64,000 nucleotides of DNA from Streptomyces sp. Act143 (GTDB lineage Bacteria; Actinomycetota; Actinomycetes; Streptomycetales; Streptomycetaceae): assembly GCF_003143935.1 (NCBI RefSeq), contig NZ_QFRX01000001.1, positions 8,818,283 through 8,882,282 on the forward strand. Reading direction: 5' to 3'. The notes beneath the pieces are model-generated. The model was given only the letters and a program-made list of their open reading frames with translations, was not told where the DNA came from and searched no databases. Shown here in pieces: positions 34,408 to 46,330 of this stretch. How positions within the stretch are numbered: the stretch's first letter is position 1; every line of letters begins with the position of its first letter. The translations under genes were made by a program, and so were the position numbers.

Positions 34408-35009
34408 TCGCCTTCGTCAGCGGCACGGTCGCCGCACTCGCCCCCGACACCGCCGTCGTCGAGGTCGGCGGCGTCGGCATGGCCGTGCAGTGCACCCCGA
34501 ACACGCTGTCCACGCTCCGCCTCGGCAAGCCCGCCAAGCTCGCCACCTCCCTCGTCGTACGCGAGGACTCGCTCACCCTCTACGGCTTCGTGGACGACGA
34601 CGAGCGCCAGGTCTTCGAGCTCCTCCAGACCGCGAGCGGCGTCGGCCCGCGCCTCGCCCAGGCGATGCTCGCCGTCCACACCCCGGACGCCCTGCGCCGC
34701 GCGATCTCCACCGGCGACGAGAAGGCCCTCACCGCCGTCCCCGGCATCGGCAAGAAGGGCGCCCAGAAACTGCTGCTGGAACTGAAGGACCGCCTCGGCG
34801 AGCCGGTCGGCGCCCCGGTCGTCGGCGCCCCGGTCACCCAGGGCTGGCGCGACCAACTGCACGCCGCACTGATCGGGCTGGGGTACGCCACCCGCGAGGC
34901 CGACGAGGCGGTGTCCGCCGTGGCACCGCAGGCCGAGGCCGCCGGCGGCACGCCCCAGGTGGGCCAGCTGCTGAAGGCAGCCCTGCAGACCCTGAACCGC
35001 GCCCGCTAG
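34404..35009 (+). CDS. ruvA: Holliday junction DNA helicase subunit RuvA
   Basis: 201-residue junction-binding subunit. The N-terminal OB domain starts MIAFVSGTVA; the helix-hairpin-helix pair shows as ASGVGPRLAQAML and VPGIGKKGAQKLLLELKD; a flexible Gly/Pro linker leads to the C-terminal domain (ALIGLGYATREADEAV) that contacts RuvB. Start fixed by the 4-bp overlap with ruvC; ruvB begins 10 bp later. Confidence 0.96.
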   Translation: MIAFVSGTVAALAPDTAVVEVGGVGMAVQCTPNTLSTLRLGKPAKLATSLVVREDSLTLYGFVDDDERQVFELLQTASGVGPRLAQAMLAVHTPDALRRAISTGDEKALTAVPGIGKKGAQKLLLELKDRLGEPVGAPVVGAPVTQGWRDQLHAALIGLGYATREADEAVSAVAPQAEAAGGTPQVGQLLKAALQTLNRAR

Positions 35010-35019
35010 GAGAACGTCA

Positions 35020-36093
35020 GTGAACTGGGACGACACGACCGGCACCGACGCCGTCGACGAACGGCTGGTGGGCTCCGTCGCCGACCGTGAGGACCAGGCC
35101 GTCGAGGCCGCCCTGCGCCCCAAGGACCTGGGCGAGTTCATCGGCCAGGAGAAGGTCCGCGAGCAGCTCGACCTCGTCCTGCGCGCCGCCCGCGCGCGGG
35201 GCGCCACCGCCGACCACGTCCTGCTCTCCGGCGCCCCCGGGCTCGGCAAGACCACCCTCTCGATGATCATCGCGGCCGAGATGGGCGCCCCGATCCGCAT
35301 CACGTCCGGCCCCGCCATCCAGCACGCCGGCGACCTCGCCGCGATCCTCTCCTCCCTCCAGGAGGGCGAGGTCCTCTTCCTCGACGAGATCCACCGCATG
35401 TCGCGGCCCGCCGAGGAGATGCTGTACATGGCGATGGAGGACTTCCGCGTCGACGTCATCGTCGGCAAGGGCCCCGGCGCCACCGCGATCCCGCTCGAAC
35501 TGCCCCCCTTCACCCTGGTCGGCGCCACCACGCGCGCGGGCCTGCTGCCGCCCCCGCTGCGCGACCGCTTCGGCTTCACCGCGCACATGGAGTTCTACGA
35601 GCCCCCCGAGCTCCAGCGCGTCGTCCACCGCTCGGCCGACCTGCTCGACGTCGAGATCGACCCCGACGGCGCCGCCGAGATCGCCGGCCGCTCCCGCGGC
35701 ACGCCCCGCATCGCCAACCGCCTGCTGCGCCGCGTGCGGGACTACGCGCAGGTCAAGGCCGACGGCGTGATCACGCGCGACATCGCGGCGGCCGCCCTCC
35801 AGGTCTACGAGGTCGACGCCCGCGGCCTCGACCGGCTCGACCGGGGTGTCCTCGAAGCCCTGCTCAAGCTGTTCGGCGGCGGCCCGGTCGGCCTGTCCAC
35901 GCTCGCGGTCGCGGTGGGGGAGGAGCGCGAGACCGTCGAGGAGGTCGCCGAACCCTTCCTCGTCCGGGAGGGACTGCTCGCCCGGACTCCGCGCGGCCGG
36001 GTCGCCACTCCCGCCGCATGGGCGCATCTCGGCCTCACCCCGCCGAGCTCGGCGACCACAGGAAACGGACAACAGGACCTGTTCGGGACGTGA
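35020..36093 (+). CDS. ruvB: Holliday junction branch migration ATPase RuvB
   Basis: 357-residue AAA+ motor that drives branch migration. Walker A GAPGLGKTTL (about residue 71), Walker B LFLDEIHR, sensor 1 GATTRAG, arginine finger region PLRDRFGF, and the C-terminal winged helix. RPKDLGEFIGQEKV is the usual opening. GTG 35020 follows AGGAG by 6 bp. The 200 bp to yajC hold no recognisable gene. Confidence 0.97.
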   Translation: MNWDDTTGTDAVDERLVGSVADREDQAVEAALRPKDLGEFIGQEKVREQLDLVLRAARARGATADHVLLSGAPGLGKTTLSMIIAAEMGAPIRITSGPAIQHAGDLAAILSSLQEGEVLFLDEIHRMSRPAEEMLYMAMEDFRVDVIVGKGPGATAIPLELPPFTLVGATTRAGLLPPPLRDRFGFTAHMEFYEPPELQRVVHRSADLLDVEIDPDGAAEIAGRSRGTPRIANRLLRRVRDYAQVKADGVITRDIAAAALQVYEVDARGLDRLDRGVLEALLKLFGGGPVGLSTLAVAVGEERETVEEVAEPFLVREGLLARTPRGRVATPAAWAHLGLTPPSSATTGNGQQDLFGT

Positions 36094-36292
36094 CGGCCGA
36101 TGTGACGGCGGGCGTGATGGGTTTGTGACGGCGAGGCATTGGCCGGGCCAGGAACCCCGGTGCCATGCTGAGCGTTGTTCCATGCGCGCGGACTCGCTTA
36201 GACTCCGCCGATGCCGCCTTCGCCGGCGGCGCACACACCCCCAACCATCAGGCCGCTTAAGCATCGCGGTCGCGTGAAGGAAGTACCGACCC

Positions 36293-36790
36293 GTGAGTCT
36301 CGTGACCCTCCTCCCGTTCATCGTGCTCATCGGGGCCATGTTCCTGATGACCCGGTCGGCGAAGAAGAAGCAGCAGCAGGCAGCCGACATGCGGAACCAG
36401 ATGCAGCCGGGCAGCGGCATCCGCACCATCGGGGGGATGTACGCCACGGTCAAGGAGGTCGGCGAGGACACGGTCCTGGTCGACGCCGGTCCGGGCGTGG
36501 AACTTCTCTTCGCGAAGAACGCGATCGGTGCCGTCCTCTCCGACGACGAGTACAACCGCATCGTGCACGGCATCGAGCACGACCTGAAGACCGACGTCGT
36601 TCCCGACGACGCCTCCTCCCTCACCGAGACCGACGAGCCCGCCGACGAAGCTGCCGCCGCCTCCGACGACAAGTCCGTCGATCTCGGCAAGAAGGACGAG
36701 TCCGCTGACGAGGCCGAGACCTCCGAGGCCGCCGAGGCGAAGACGGACGACGAGCCGAAGAAGACCGACGGCGACTCCGACGCGAAGTAG
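36293..36790 (+). CDS. yajC: Preprotein translocase subunit YajC
   Basis: 165-residue membrane protein with one N-terminal helix (LLPFIVLIGAMFLM) followed by the YajC core (RSAKKKQQQAADMRNQMQPGSGIRTIGGMYATV, in parts). The C-terminal 60 residues are highly acidic (Asp/Glu/Ala), an extension common in actinobacteria. It associates with SecDF. GTG 36293 lies about 130 bp before secD. Confidence 0.93.
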   Translation: MSLVTLLPFIVLIGAMFLMTRSAKKKQQQAADMRNQMQPGSGIRTIGGMYATVKEVGEDTVLVDAGPGVELLFAKNAIGAVLSDDEYNRIVHGIEHDLKTDVVPDDASSLTETDEPADEAAAASDDKSVDLGKKDESADEAETSEAAEAKTDDEPKKTDGDSDAK

Positions 36791-36919
36791 TCGTACCCGG
36801 GGCGCGCGGGCCACGCCTGCGCGCCCCCGGATGTACGCAGCTCGCACGGGATCGACACCATGTCATGGCCGCCCGCCCGCAGACCCGGCGCGCAGCGGCC
36901 CGAGAGGGAGTACGAGAAG

Positions 36920-38683
36920 GTGGCAGCACCTAAGAAGGGCCGGAGCGCGAGCGCCCAGAGCAAGCCTGGGCGCTCGCTGGCCCTGATCCTGATCGCCATC
37001 GTGGCGCTCACCGGGGGAATGTTCCTCTCCGGGCACACGACCCCGCGCCTCGGCATCGACCTGGCCGGCGGCACGAGCATCACGCTCGAGGCGAAGGCCG
37101 ACCAAGGCTCAGCGATCAACAAGGCCAACATGGACACCGCGGTCGACATCATGAACCGCCGTGTCAATGGCCTGGGTGTCTCCGAGGCGGAGGTGCAGAC
37201 CCAGGGCGACCGCAACATCATCGTCAACATCCCCAAGGGCACCAACTCCAAGGAAGCCCGGGACCAGGTCGGCACCACCGCCAAGCTGTACTTCCGTCCG
37301 GTGCTGGCCCAGGAGGCCACAGGCGCCGCCGCGAGCGCCTCGCCGAGCCCGTCCGCCAGCGGCTCGTCCAGCGCCTCGCCGAGCCCCTCCGCGAGCAAGT
37401 CGGGCGCCTCGGGTGAGAAGGCCACCTCTTCCTCCTCCCCGTCCGCCTCGGCCACCACGCAGGGCCGCGCCGTCACCGACGCGCTGAAGGCGGACGCCTC
37501 CCCGTCGGCCTCCGCGAGCGCCTCCTCCTCCCCGAGCCCCTCCGCATCGGCGAGCGGCGACACCGGCAGCACCGCCGACGCCAAGCTCCAGGCCCAGTAC
37601 GCCGCCCTCGACTGCTCCAAGGAGTCGGCCCGCGCCAAGGCCGGCGAGGGCGTCAAGCCCGAGGACTCGACGGTGGCCTGCGGCGAGATCGACGGCGTCT
37701 GGTACAAGTACCTGCTCGGCCCCGCCGCCGTCGCCGGCACCGAGGTCGACGAGGCCAAGGCGGTCTACGACACGCAGACCGCCGCCGGCTGGCAGGTCAC
37801 GATGGACTTCAACAAGAGCGGTGCGAAGAAGTTCGCCGACATCACCGGCAAGCTCGCCCAGAACACCCTCCCGCAGAACGAGTTCGGCATCGTCCTGGAC
37901 GGCGAGGTCGTCTCCAGCCCGACCGTCAGCCAGTCCATCACCGGCGGCCAGGCCCAGATCTCCGGCAGCTTCACGCAGGAGGAGGCCCAGAGCCTCGCCA
38001 ACATGCTGTCGTACGGCGCGCTCCCGCTCTCCTTCCAGGAGCAGAGCGTCACCACGGTGACCGCCGCGCTCGGCGGTGACCAGCTGCACGCCGGTCTGCT
38101 CGCCGGTGCGATCGGCCTCGGGCTGGTCGTGCTCTACCTGGTGTTCTACTACCGCGGTCTGTCCGTCGTCGCCATGGCCTCGCTGCTGGTCTCCGGCATC
38201 CTCACCTACGTGATCATGGCGCTGCTCGGCCCGGCCATCGGCTTCGCGCTGAACCTGCCGGCCGTCTGCGGTGCGATCGTCGCCATCGGTATCACCGCGG
38301 ACTCGTTCATCGTGTACTTCGAACGCATCCGGGACGAGATCCGCGAGGGCCGCTCCCTGCGACCCGCCGTCGAGCGGGCCTGGCCGCGCGCCCGGCGCAC
38401 CATCCTGGTCTCCGACTTCGTGTCGTTCCTCGCCGCCGCGGTGCTGTTCATCGTGACCGTCGGCAAGGTCCAGGGCTTCGCGTTCACGCTGGGTCTGACC
38501 ACCGTGCTCGACGTGGTCGTGGTGTTCTTCTTCACCAAGCCGCTGATGACGCTCCTGGCCCGCCGGAAGTTCTTCGCGAGCGGCAGCAAGTGGTCCGGCC
38601 TCGATCCCAAGAGCCTGGGCGCCAAGCCGCCGCTGCGCCGCACCCGTCGTACCGCCGCCCCCGTCGAGACGAAGGAGGCGTGA
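36920..38683 (+). CDS. secD: Protein translocase subunit SecD
   Basis: 587-residue proton-driven export subunit. The first helix (LALILIAIVALTGGMFLSG) precedes DLAGGTSITLE; the C-terminal six-helix RND-like half has the SecD D5/D6 regions (AAIVAIGITADSFIVYFERIRDE). Between the P1 subdomains is a long low-complexity Ser/Ala/Pro insert (about residues 135-220, repeats of SPSASAS), absent from E. coli SecD, likely a flexible extracytoplasmic linker. GTG 36920 is preferred over ATG 36860 because the family start and a GAGAGGGAG site fit it. secF follows after 2 bp. Confidence 0.95.
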   Translation: MAAPKKGRSASAQSKPGRSLALILIAIVALTGGMFLSGHTTPRLGIDLAGGTSITLEAKADQGSAINKANMDTAVDIMNRRVNGLGVSEAEVQTQGDRNIIVNIPKGTNSKEARDQVGTTAKLYFRPVLAQEATGAAASASPSPSASGSSSASPSPSASKSGASGEKATSSSSPSASATTQGRAVTDALKADASPSASASASSSPSPSASASGDTGSTADAKLQAQYAALDCSKESARAKAGEGVKPEDSTVACGEIDGVWYKYLLGPAAVAGTEVDEAKAVYDTQTAAGWQVTMDFNKSGAKKFADITGKLAQNTLPQNEFGIVLDGEVVSSPTVSQSITGGQAQISGSFTQEEAQSLANMLSYGALPLSFQEQSVTTVTAALGGDQLHAGLLAGAIGLGLVVLYLVFYYRGLSVVAMASLLVSGILTYVIMALLGPAIGFALNLPAVCGAIVAIGITADSFIVYFERIRDEIREGRSLRPAVERAWPRARRTILVSDFVSFLAAAVLFIVTVGKVQGFAFTLGLTTVLDVVVVFFFTKPLMTLLARRKFFASGSKWSGLDPKSLGAKPPLRRTRRTAAPVETKEA

Positions 38684-38685
38684 GC

Positions 38686-39771
38686 ATGTCGAAACTCGGC
38701 AACCTCGGCGCCCGACTGCACCGTGGCGAGATCAGCTACGACTTCATCGGTCACCGCAAGATCTGGTACGGCATCTCGATCCTGATCACCATCACGGCGA
38801 TCGTGGGTCTCGCGGTACGCGGCCTGAACATGGGCATCGACTTCCAGGGCGGCGCGGTCTTCACCACAGAGAAGACCTCCGTCTCCGTCTCCCAGGCCGA
38901 GACGTACGCGGAAGAGGCCTCCGGTCACCCGGCCGTCGTGCAGAAGCTCGGCAACGGCACGCTGCGCATCCAGATCGCCGGCATGGACACCAAGCAGTCC
39001 GACGAGATCAAGAACCAGCTCGCCGAGGACTTCAAGGTCGACCCGGAGAAGATCGCCGCCGACCTCGTCGGCCCCAGCTGGGGTGACCAGATCGCCAACA
39101 AGGCCTGGCAGGGCCTGGCGATCTTCATGGTGCTCGTCGTGATCTATCTGGCGATCGCTTTCGAGTGGCGGATGGCCATCGCGGCCCTCGTCGCCCTGAT
39201 CCACGACATCACCATCACCGTCGGCATCTACGCCCTCGTCGGCTTCGAGGTCACGCCCGGCACGGTGATCGGTCTGCTCACGATCCTCGGTTACTCGCTC
39301 TACGACACGGTGGTCGTCTTCGACTCCCTCAAGGAGCAGACGAAGGACATCACCAAGCAGACCCGCTGGACCTACAGCGACATCGCCAACCGGTCGATCA
39401 ACGGCACTCTGGTCCGTTCGATCAACACCACGGTCGTTGCCCTGCTCCCGGTCGCCGGTCTGCTCTTCATCGGTGGCGGCTTCCTCGGCGCGGGCACGCT
39501 CAACGACATCTCGCTGTCGCTGTTCGTCGGTCTCGCGGCCGGCGCGTACTCCTCGATCTTCATCGCCACGCCGCTCGTCGCCGACCTCAAGGAGCGCGAG
39601 CCGCAGATGAAGGCCCTCAAGAAGCGGGTCCTGGCCAAGCGCGCCCAGGCCGCCGCCGAGGAGGAGCTGGCGGAGGCCCGTGGCGAGGCCGCGGACGGTC
39701 CCGCGGACGCCACCCCGGCCGTCGTCGGACCGCGCGCCACGCGGCGCCGTCCCTCGGGGAAGCGCCGATGA
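38686..39771 (+). CDS. secF: Protein translocase subunit SecF
   Basis: 361-residue partner of SecD with six membrane helices. GINMGIDFQGG-type start of the periplasmic domain (NMGIDFQGGAVF near residue 45), then TILGYSLYDTVVVFDSLKE and RSINTTVVALLPV, the SecF signatures. The tail is Lys/Arg/Ala-rich. ATG 38686 is 7 bp after GAAGGAGG; the GTG at 38680 is too close to it. It overlaps apt by 4 bp. Confidence 0.96.
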   Translation: MSKLGNLGARLHRGEISYDFIGHRKIWYGISILITITAIVGLAVRGLNMGIDFQGGAVFTTEKTSVSVSQAETYAEEASGHPAVVQKLGNGTLRIQIAGMDTKQSDEIKNQLAEDFKVDPEKIAADLVGPSWGDQIANKAWQGLAIFMVLVVIYLAIAFEWRMAIAALVALIHDITITVGIYALVGFEVTPGTVIGLLTILGYSLYDTVVVFDSLKEQTKDITKQTRWTYSDIANRSINGTLVRSINTTVVALLPVAGLLFIGGGFLGAGTLNDISLSLFVGLAAGAYSSIFIATPLVADLKEREPQMKALKKRVLAKRAQAAAEEELAEARGEAADGPADATPAVVGPRATRRRPSGKRR

Positions 39772-40307
39772 CCGACATCCAGGAGCTCCTGCTCAGCCGC
39801 ATCCGTGACGTGGCCGACTACCCGGAGCCGGGCGTGATGTTCAAGGACATCACCCCGCTTCTGGCGGACCCGGCGGCGTTCACGGCCCTGACGGACGCGC
39901 TGGCGGAGATCGCGGAGCGCACGGGCGCAACGAAGGTCGTCGGCCTGGAGGCCCGCGGCTTCATCCTGGGCGCCCCGGTCGCTGTCCGCGCGGGCCTGGG
40001 CTTCGTCCCCGTGCGCAAGGCGGGCAAGCTCCCCGGAGCGACGCTGGGCCAGGCGTACGACCTGGAGTACGGCTCGGCGGAGATCGAGATCCACGCCGAG
40101 GACCTGAGCGGCGACGACCGCATCCTGATCGTCGACGACGTCCTGGCCACCGGCGGTACGGCGGAGGCCGCGATCCAGCTGATCCGCAGGGCCGGCGCGC
40201 AGGTGTCGGGCCTGGCGGTCCTGATGGAGCTGGGCTTCCTGGCAGGTCGCACCCGTCTGGAACCGGCTCTTGACGGGGCGCCTCTGGAGGCACTCCTCGT
40301 GGTCTGA
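39768..40307 (+). CDS. apt: Adenine phosphoribosyltransferase
   Basis: 179-residue purine salvage enzyme making AMP from adenine and PRPP. The PRPP loop ILIVDDVLATGGTAEA (about residues 121-136), FKDITPLL near 25 and GLEARGFILG near 63 are diagnostic. ATG 39768 overlaps the secF stop. The order secD-secF-apt-relA is a classic Streptomyces arrangement and places AMP recycling beside (p)ppGpp synthesis. Confidence 0.96.
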   Translation: MTDIQELLLSRIRDVADYPEPGVMFKDITPLLADPAAFTALTDALAEIAERTGATKVVGLEARGFILGAPVAVRAGLGFVPVRKAGKLPGATLGQAYDLEYGSAEIEIHAEDLSGDDRILIVDDVLATGGTAEAAIQLIRRAGAQVSGLAVLMELGFLAGRTRLEPALDGAPLEALLVV

Positions 40308-40337
40308 GACCGACGCACGCTCCAAAGTCACGAAGAC

Positions 40338-40369
40338 GGCCGTCCCGGTACATCCGGGGCGGCCTTTTT
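40338..40369 (+). terminator. Terminator after apt
   Basis: 11-bp stem (40338-40348 with 40354-40364, one mismatch or wobble), TACAT loop, then TTTTT. Confidence 0.85.
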
Positions 40370-40620
40370 CGTGCCGCGCGAGGGCGCGGAGCTGCGTCGA
40401 CACGACCCCGCCGCACGGGCGTGACCAGCAACAGCGGAGCCGCGGTCGGCCGCGCGTCCCACCGTCCTCGGGCGAGTCCCGGAATGCCCGCGCCCACCTC
40501 TCACGTTTCACCGGTAGACCGTCCTCACATCGGCCTGAAGGCGATCCCCGGCCGCAGGATCGCTACCATGGGGTTTCCGGAGCCTGACCGGGGGACCCGG
40601 ATCGCGCACGAGGAGTCCTC

Positions 40621-43152
<2,532 letters not shown>

Positions 43153-43155
43153 CGC

Positions 43156-43207
43156 ATACGACGAGAAGGGCCCCGTACCGCGAGGTACGGGGCCCTTCTC
43201 GTCGTAT
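43156..43207. terminator. 24-bp perfect hairpin between relA and the DUF349 gene
   Basis: Arms 43156-43179 and 43184-43207 are perfectly complementary over 24 bp with a GCGA tetraloop. It starts 4 bp after relA's stop and ends 16 bp before the stop of the convergent gene. No T-tract on either side. Confidence 0.9.
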
Positions 43208-43222
43208 CAGCTCAGACGGCTG

Positions 43223-44452
43223 TCAGCCGCCGAACTCCTGCAGACCCTTCAGCGCCTGGTCCAGCAGCGCCTGGCGGCCCTCCAGCTCGCGCTCCAGCTT
43301 GTCGGCGCGGGCGTTGTTGCCCTGCGCGCGAGCCTGCTCGATCTGGCCCCTGAGCTTGTCCACCGCGGCCTGGAGCTGACCCGTCAGACCCTCGGCACGC
43401 GCGCGTGCCTCCGGGTTCGTGCGGCGCCACTCGGCCTCCTCGGCCTCCTGGATGGCCCGCTCGACGGCGTGCATACGGCCCTCGACCTTCGGCCGGGCGT
43501 CGCGCGGCACGTGGCCGATGGCCTCCCAGCGCTCGTTGACCGAGCGGAACGCGGCCCGCGCCGCCTTGAGGTCGGTGACCGGGAGGATCTTCTCGGCCTC
43601 CTCGGCCAGCTCCTCCTTGAGCTTCAGGTTCTCCGACTGCTCCGCGTCACGCTCGGCGAAGACCGAGCTGCGGGCGGCGAAGAAGACGTCCTGGGCGCCG
43701 CGGAAGCGGTTCCACAGGTCGTCCTCGTGCTCGCGCTGGGCGCGGCCCGCGGCCTTCCACTCCGCCATCAGCTCGCGGTAGCGGGCCGCCGTCGGACCCC
43801 AGTCCGTCGAGTTGGACAGCGCCTCGGCCTCGGAGACCAGCCGCTCCTTGGTCTTGCGGGCCTCCTCGCGCTGGGCGTCCAGCGACGCGAAGTGCGCCTT
43901 GCGGCGCTTGGAGAACGCCGACCGGGCGTGCGAGAAGCGGTGCCACAGCTCGTCGTCCGACTTGCGGTCCAGGCGCGGCAGACCCTTCCAGGTGTCCACC
44001 AGGGCCCGCAGCCGCTCGCCGGCCGCCCGCCACTGGTCGGACTGCGCCAGCTCCTCGGCCTCGGCGACCAGCGCCTCCTTGGCGTGCCGGGCCTCGTCCG
44101 ACTGCTTGGCGCGCTGCTGCTTGCGCTCCTCGCGGCGCTTCTCGACGGTCTCCACGAGTGCGTCCAGCCGCTTGCGCAGGGCGTCCAGGTCACCGACCGC
44201 GTGGTGGGCGTCCACCTGCTCACGGATGTGGTCGATGGCGACCTGCGCGTCCTTCGCCGACAGATCGGTGGTCTTCACTCGCTTCTCGAGGAGGCCGATC
44301 TCGACAACCAGGCCCTCGTACTTGCGCTCGAAGTAGGCCAGCGCCTCCTCAGGGGAGCCGGCCTGCCAGGAACCGACGACCTGCTCGCCGTCGGCCGTAC
44401 GCACGTACACGGTCCCCGTCTCGTCGACGCGGCCCCACGGGTCGCTGCTCAC
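43223..44452 (-). CDS. DUF349 coiled-coil protein
   Basis: 409-residue helical, highly charged protein. Several DUF349 repeats are visible by their shared pattern (W-[KR]-x-x-G-x-x-x-R-x-x-E-D-x-L-W-x-R-F), for example LPRLDRKSDDELWHRF near residue 155 and AAGRAQREHEDDLWNRF near 235, with a third weaker copy. The start has WGRVDETGTVYVRTADGEQVVG. The rest is coiled coil. DUF349 proteins have no proven function. GTG 44452 lies just after GGAGGAGG. Convergent with relA. Confidence 0.85.
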   Translation of the reverse strand: MSSDPWGRVDETGTVYVRTADGEQVVGSWQAGSPEEALAYFERKYEGLVVEIGLLEKRVKTTDLSAKDAQVAIDHIREQVDAHHAVGDLDALRKRLDALVETVEKRREERKQQRAKQSDEARHAKEALVAEAEELAQSDQWRAAGERLRALVDTWKGLPRLDRKSDDELWHRFSHARSAFSKRRKAHFASLDAQREEARKTKERLVSEAEALSNSTDWGPTAARYRELMAEWKAAGRAQREHEDDLWNRFRGAQDVFFAARSSVFAERDAEQSENLKLKEELAEEAEKILPVTDLKAARAAFRSVNERWEAIGHVPRDARPKVEGRMHAVERAIQEAEEAEWRRTNPEARARAEGLTGQLQAAVDKLRGQIEQARAQGNNARADKLERELEGRQALLDQALKGLQEFGG

Positions 44453-44587
44453 AGCGCCTCCTCCACATGATGCCTGCGAGGGGCTGGTGCTCCCCCGGGC
44501 ATCGTCCACAGTTTCGTCACGGCCAACATAGGCGACCGGCGGGTGGCCTGTCCGCATCCCGCGCGACCGAAATTTCGCAGTTGGCGG

Positions 44588-45421
44588 TCAGGATTTGGTG
44601 ACGGTCGCCTTGTTGATCACGACCGTGGCGTTCGGAGCGCCGTCGCCCGCTCCGGTGTTCTCACCTGCGGCGGCGATCTTCTTCAGCACGGCCATCCCGG
44701 ATTCGGACACGGTACCGAACGGTGTGTAGTTGGCGGGCAGTGGACTGTCCTGGTAGACGAGGAAGAACTGGCTGCCGCCGCTGTTCTTGCCCTCGCCCGT
44801 CTGGGCGTTGTACTGGTTCGCCATCGCGACCGTGCCGGCCGGGTAGGTCTGGCCCTTGAGCGACTTGTCCTTCAGGTTCTCGTCCGGGATCGTGTAGCCG
44901 GGACCGCCGCTGCCGCTGCCCGTCGGGTCGCCGCACTGCAGCACGTAGATGCCGTTGGTGGTGAGCCGGTGGCACTTGGTGTGGTCGAAGTAGCCCTTCG
45001 ACGCCAGGAAGTCGAACGAGTTCACGGTGTGCGGGGCTGCCTTCGCCTTGAGCGCGATGTCTATGTCACCGCAGGTCGTCGCCAGCTCCATCGTGTACTT
45101 CGCCGACTTGTCGATCGACATCGCCGGCTCCTTCTTCCAGGTCGCCGTCTTGACCTTGCCCTCGGCGGGCTTCTTGCACGGGTCGGCCGCCGCGCTCGGA
45201 CTGGCGTCCGCCGTCGCGCTCGCGTTCGCCTTGTCGTCGCCGTCGTCCTTGAGGACCCCGGTCGTGTAAAGCGCCAGGCTGCCCACCAGGATCACGCCGA
45301 GCACCGACGCGATCACGGAGTTGCGCATGCGGGCCTTGCGTCGCGCGGCGGTGCGCCGCTGCTGCTGCCGCAGAAACTTCTCCCGGGCGAGCTGCCGCTT
45401 CCGCTGTTCCTGGGTGACCAC
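44588..45421 (-). CDS. Membrane-anchored cyclophilin-type peptidyl-prolyl isomerase
   Basis: 277 residues: a very basic cytoplasmic N-terminus (RKRQLAREKFLRQQQRRTAARRKARMR), one membrane helix (about 33-55), an Ala/Ser/Asp linker, then a cyclophilin domain (from about residue 105 to the end) with FDFLASKGYFDHTKCHR, SGGSQFFLVYQD and FGTVSESG motifs. The domain faces outside the membrane and may fold secreted proteins. The catalytic Arg equivalent (HR in KCHR) is kept. GTG at 45421; divergent from the MBL-fold gene. Confidence 0.88.
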   Translation of the reverse strand: MVTQEQRKRQLAREKFLRQQQRRTAARRKARMRNSVIASVLGVILVGSLALYTTGVLKDDGDDKANASATADASPSAAADPCKKPAEGKVKTATWKKEPAMSIDKSAKYTMELATTCGDIDIALKAKAAPHTVNSFDFLASKGYFDHTKCHRLTTNGIYVLQCGDPTGSGSGGPGYTIPDENLKDKSLKGQTYPAGTVAMANQYNAQTGEGKNSGGSQFFLVYQDSPLPANYTPFGTVSESGMAVLKKIAAAGENTGAGDGAPNATVVINKATVTKS

Positions 45422-45611
45422 CGGGTTCTCTCCTCATGCGTCTCGTACGCCGACTGGGACGCGTGCGTCAATCGAGCCGACCGCCTGCGTGTGCCCCGTA
45501 CCGTATATGGGTTCGCTGAGGAATCGGCAGCGCCGGTAGGCTCTGACCACAGGTGCAGCCGCTTTTGAGGCCACCCGCAGTCCGCACTTATCGACACAAC
45601 GAAGGACGATC

Positions 45612-46319
45612 GTGCTCATTGCCGGGTTCCCCGCCGGGGCCTGGGGGACGAACTGTTATCTCGTCGCCCCCGCCGCCGGTGAGGAGTGCGTGATCATCGA
45701 CCCGGGCCACCAGGCCGCCCAGGGAGTCGAGGAGACGCTGAAGAAGCATCGGCTCAAGCCCGTCGCGGTCGTCCTCACCCACGGCCACATCGACCATGTG
45801 GCCTCGGTCGTCCCGGTCTGCGGCGCGCACGACGTGCCCGCGTGGATCCACCCCGAGGACCGCTACATGCTGGCCGACCCCGAGAAGGCGCTCGGCCGTT
45901 CCATCGGGATGCCGCTCATGGGCGAGCTGACCGTGGGGGAGCCGGACGACGTGAAGGAACTCACCGACGGTGCGCGGCTCGCGCTCGCCGGGCTGGAGTT
46001 CTCCGTCGCGCACGCGCCGGGCCATACCAAGGGGTCGGTGACCTTCCAGATGCCCGAGACGACGGACATCCCGTCAGTGTTCTTCTCGGGCGATCTGCTC
46101 TTCGCCGGCTCCATCGGACGCACCGACCTGCCCGGCGGTGACATGGCCGAGATGCTCGACTCGCTGGCCCGCGTGTGCCTGCCGCTCGACGACTCGACCG
46201 TGGTGCTGTCCGGCCACGGCCCCCAGACGACCATCGGCCAGGAGCGCGCCACCAACCCGTATCTGCGGCAGGTGGCCGCCGGCCAGGGAACCGCTCAGGC
46301 TCCCCGACGAGGAATGTGA
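45612..46319 (+). CDS. Metallo-beta-lactamase-fold hydrolase (glyoxalase II-like)
   Basis: 235-residue zinc hydrolase. Motif THGHIDHV (His 57, His 59, Asp 61, His 62) and the later APGHTKGSV and SGDLLF complete the two-metal site. The small size is closest to hydroxyacylglutathione-hydrolase-like enzymes; as Streptomyces uses mycothiol, the natural thioester is unknown. GTG 45612 starts the LIAGFPAGAWGTNCYLV beginning. hisS follows 11 bp later on the same strand. Confidence 0.87.
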   Translation: MLIAGFPAGAWGTNCYLVAPAAGEECVIIDPGHQAAQGVEETLKKHRLKPVAVVLTHGHIDHVASVVPVCGAHDVPAWIHPEDRYMLADPEKALGRSIGMPLMGELTVGEPDDVKELTDGARLALAGLEFSVAHAPGHTKGSVTFQMPETTDIPSVFFSGDLLFAGSIGRTDLPGGDMAEMLDSLARVCLPLDDSTVVLSGHGPQTTIGQERATNPYLRQVAAGQGTAQAPRRGM

Positions 46320-46330
46320 CGAGACCTTCC

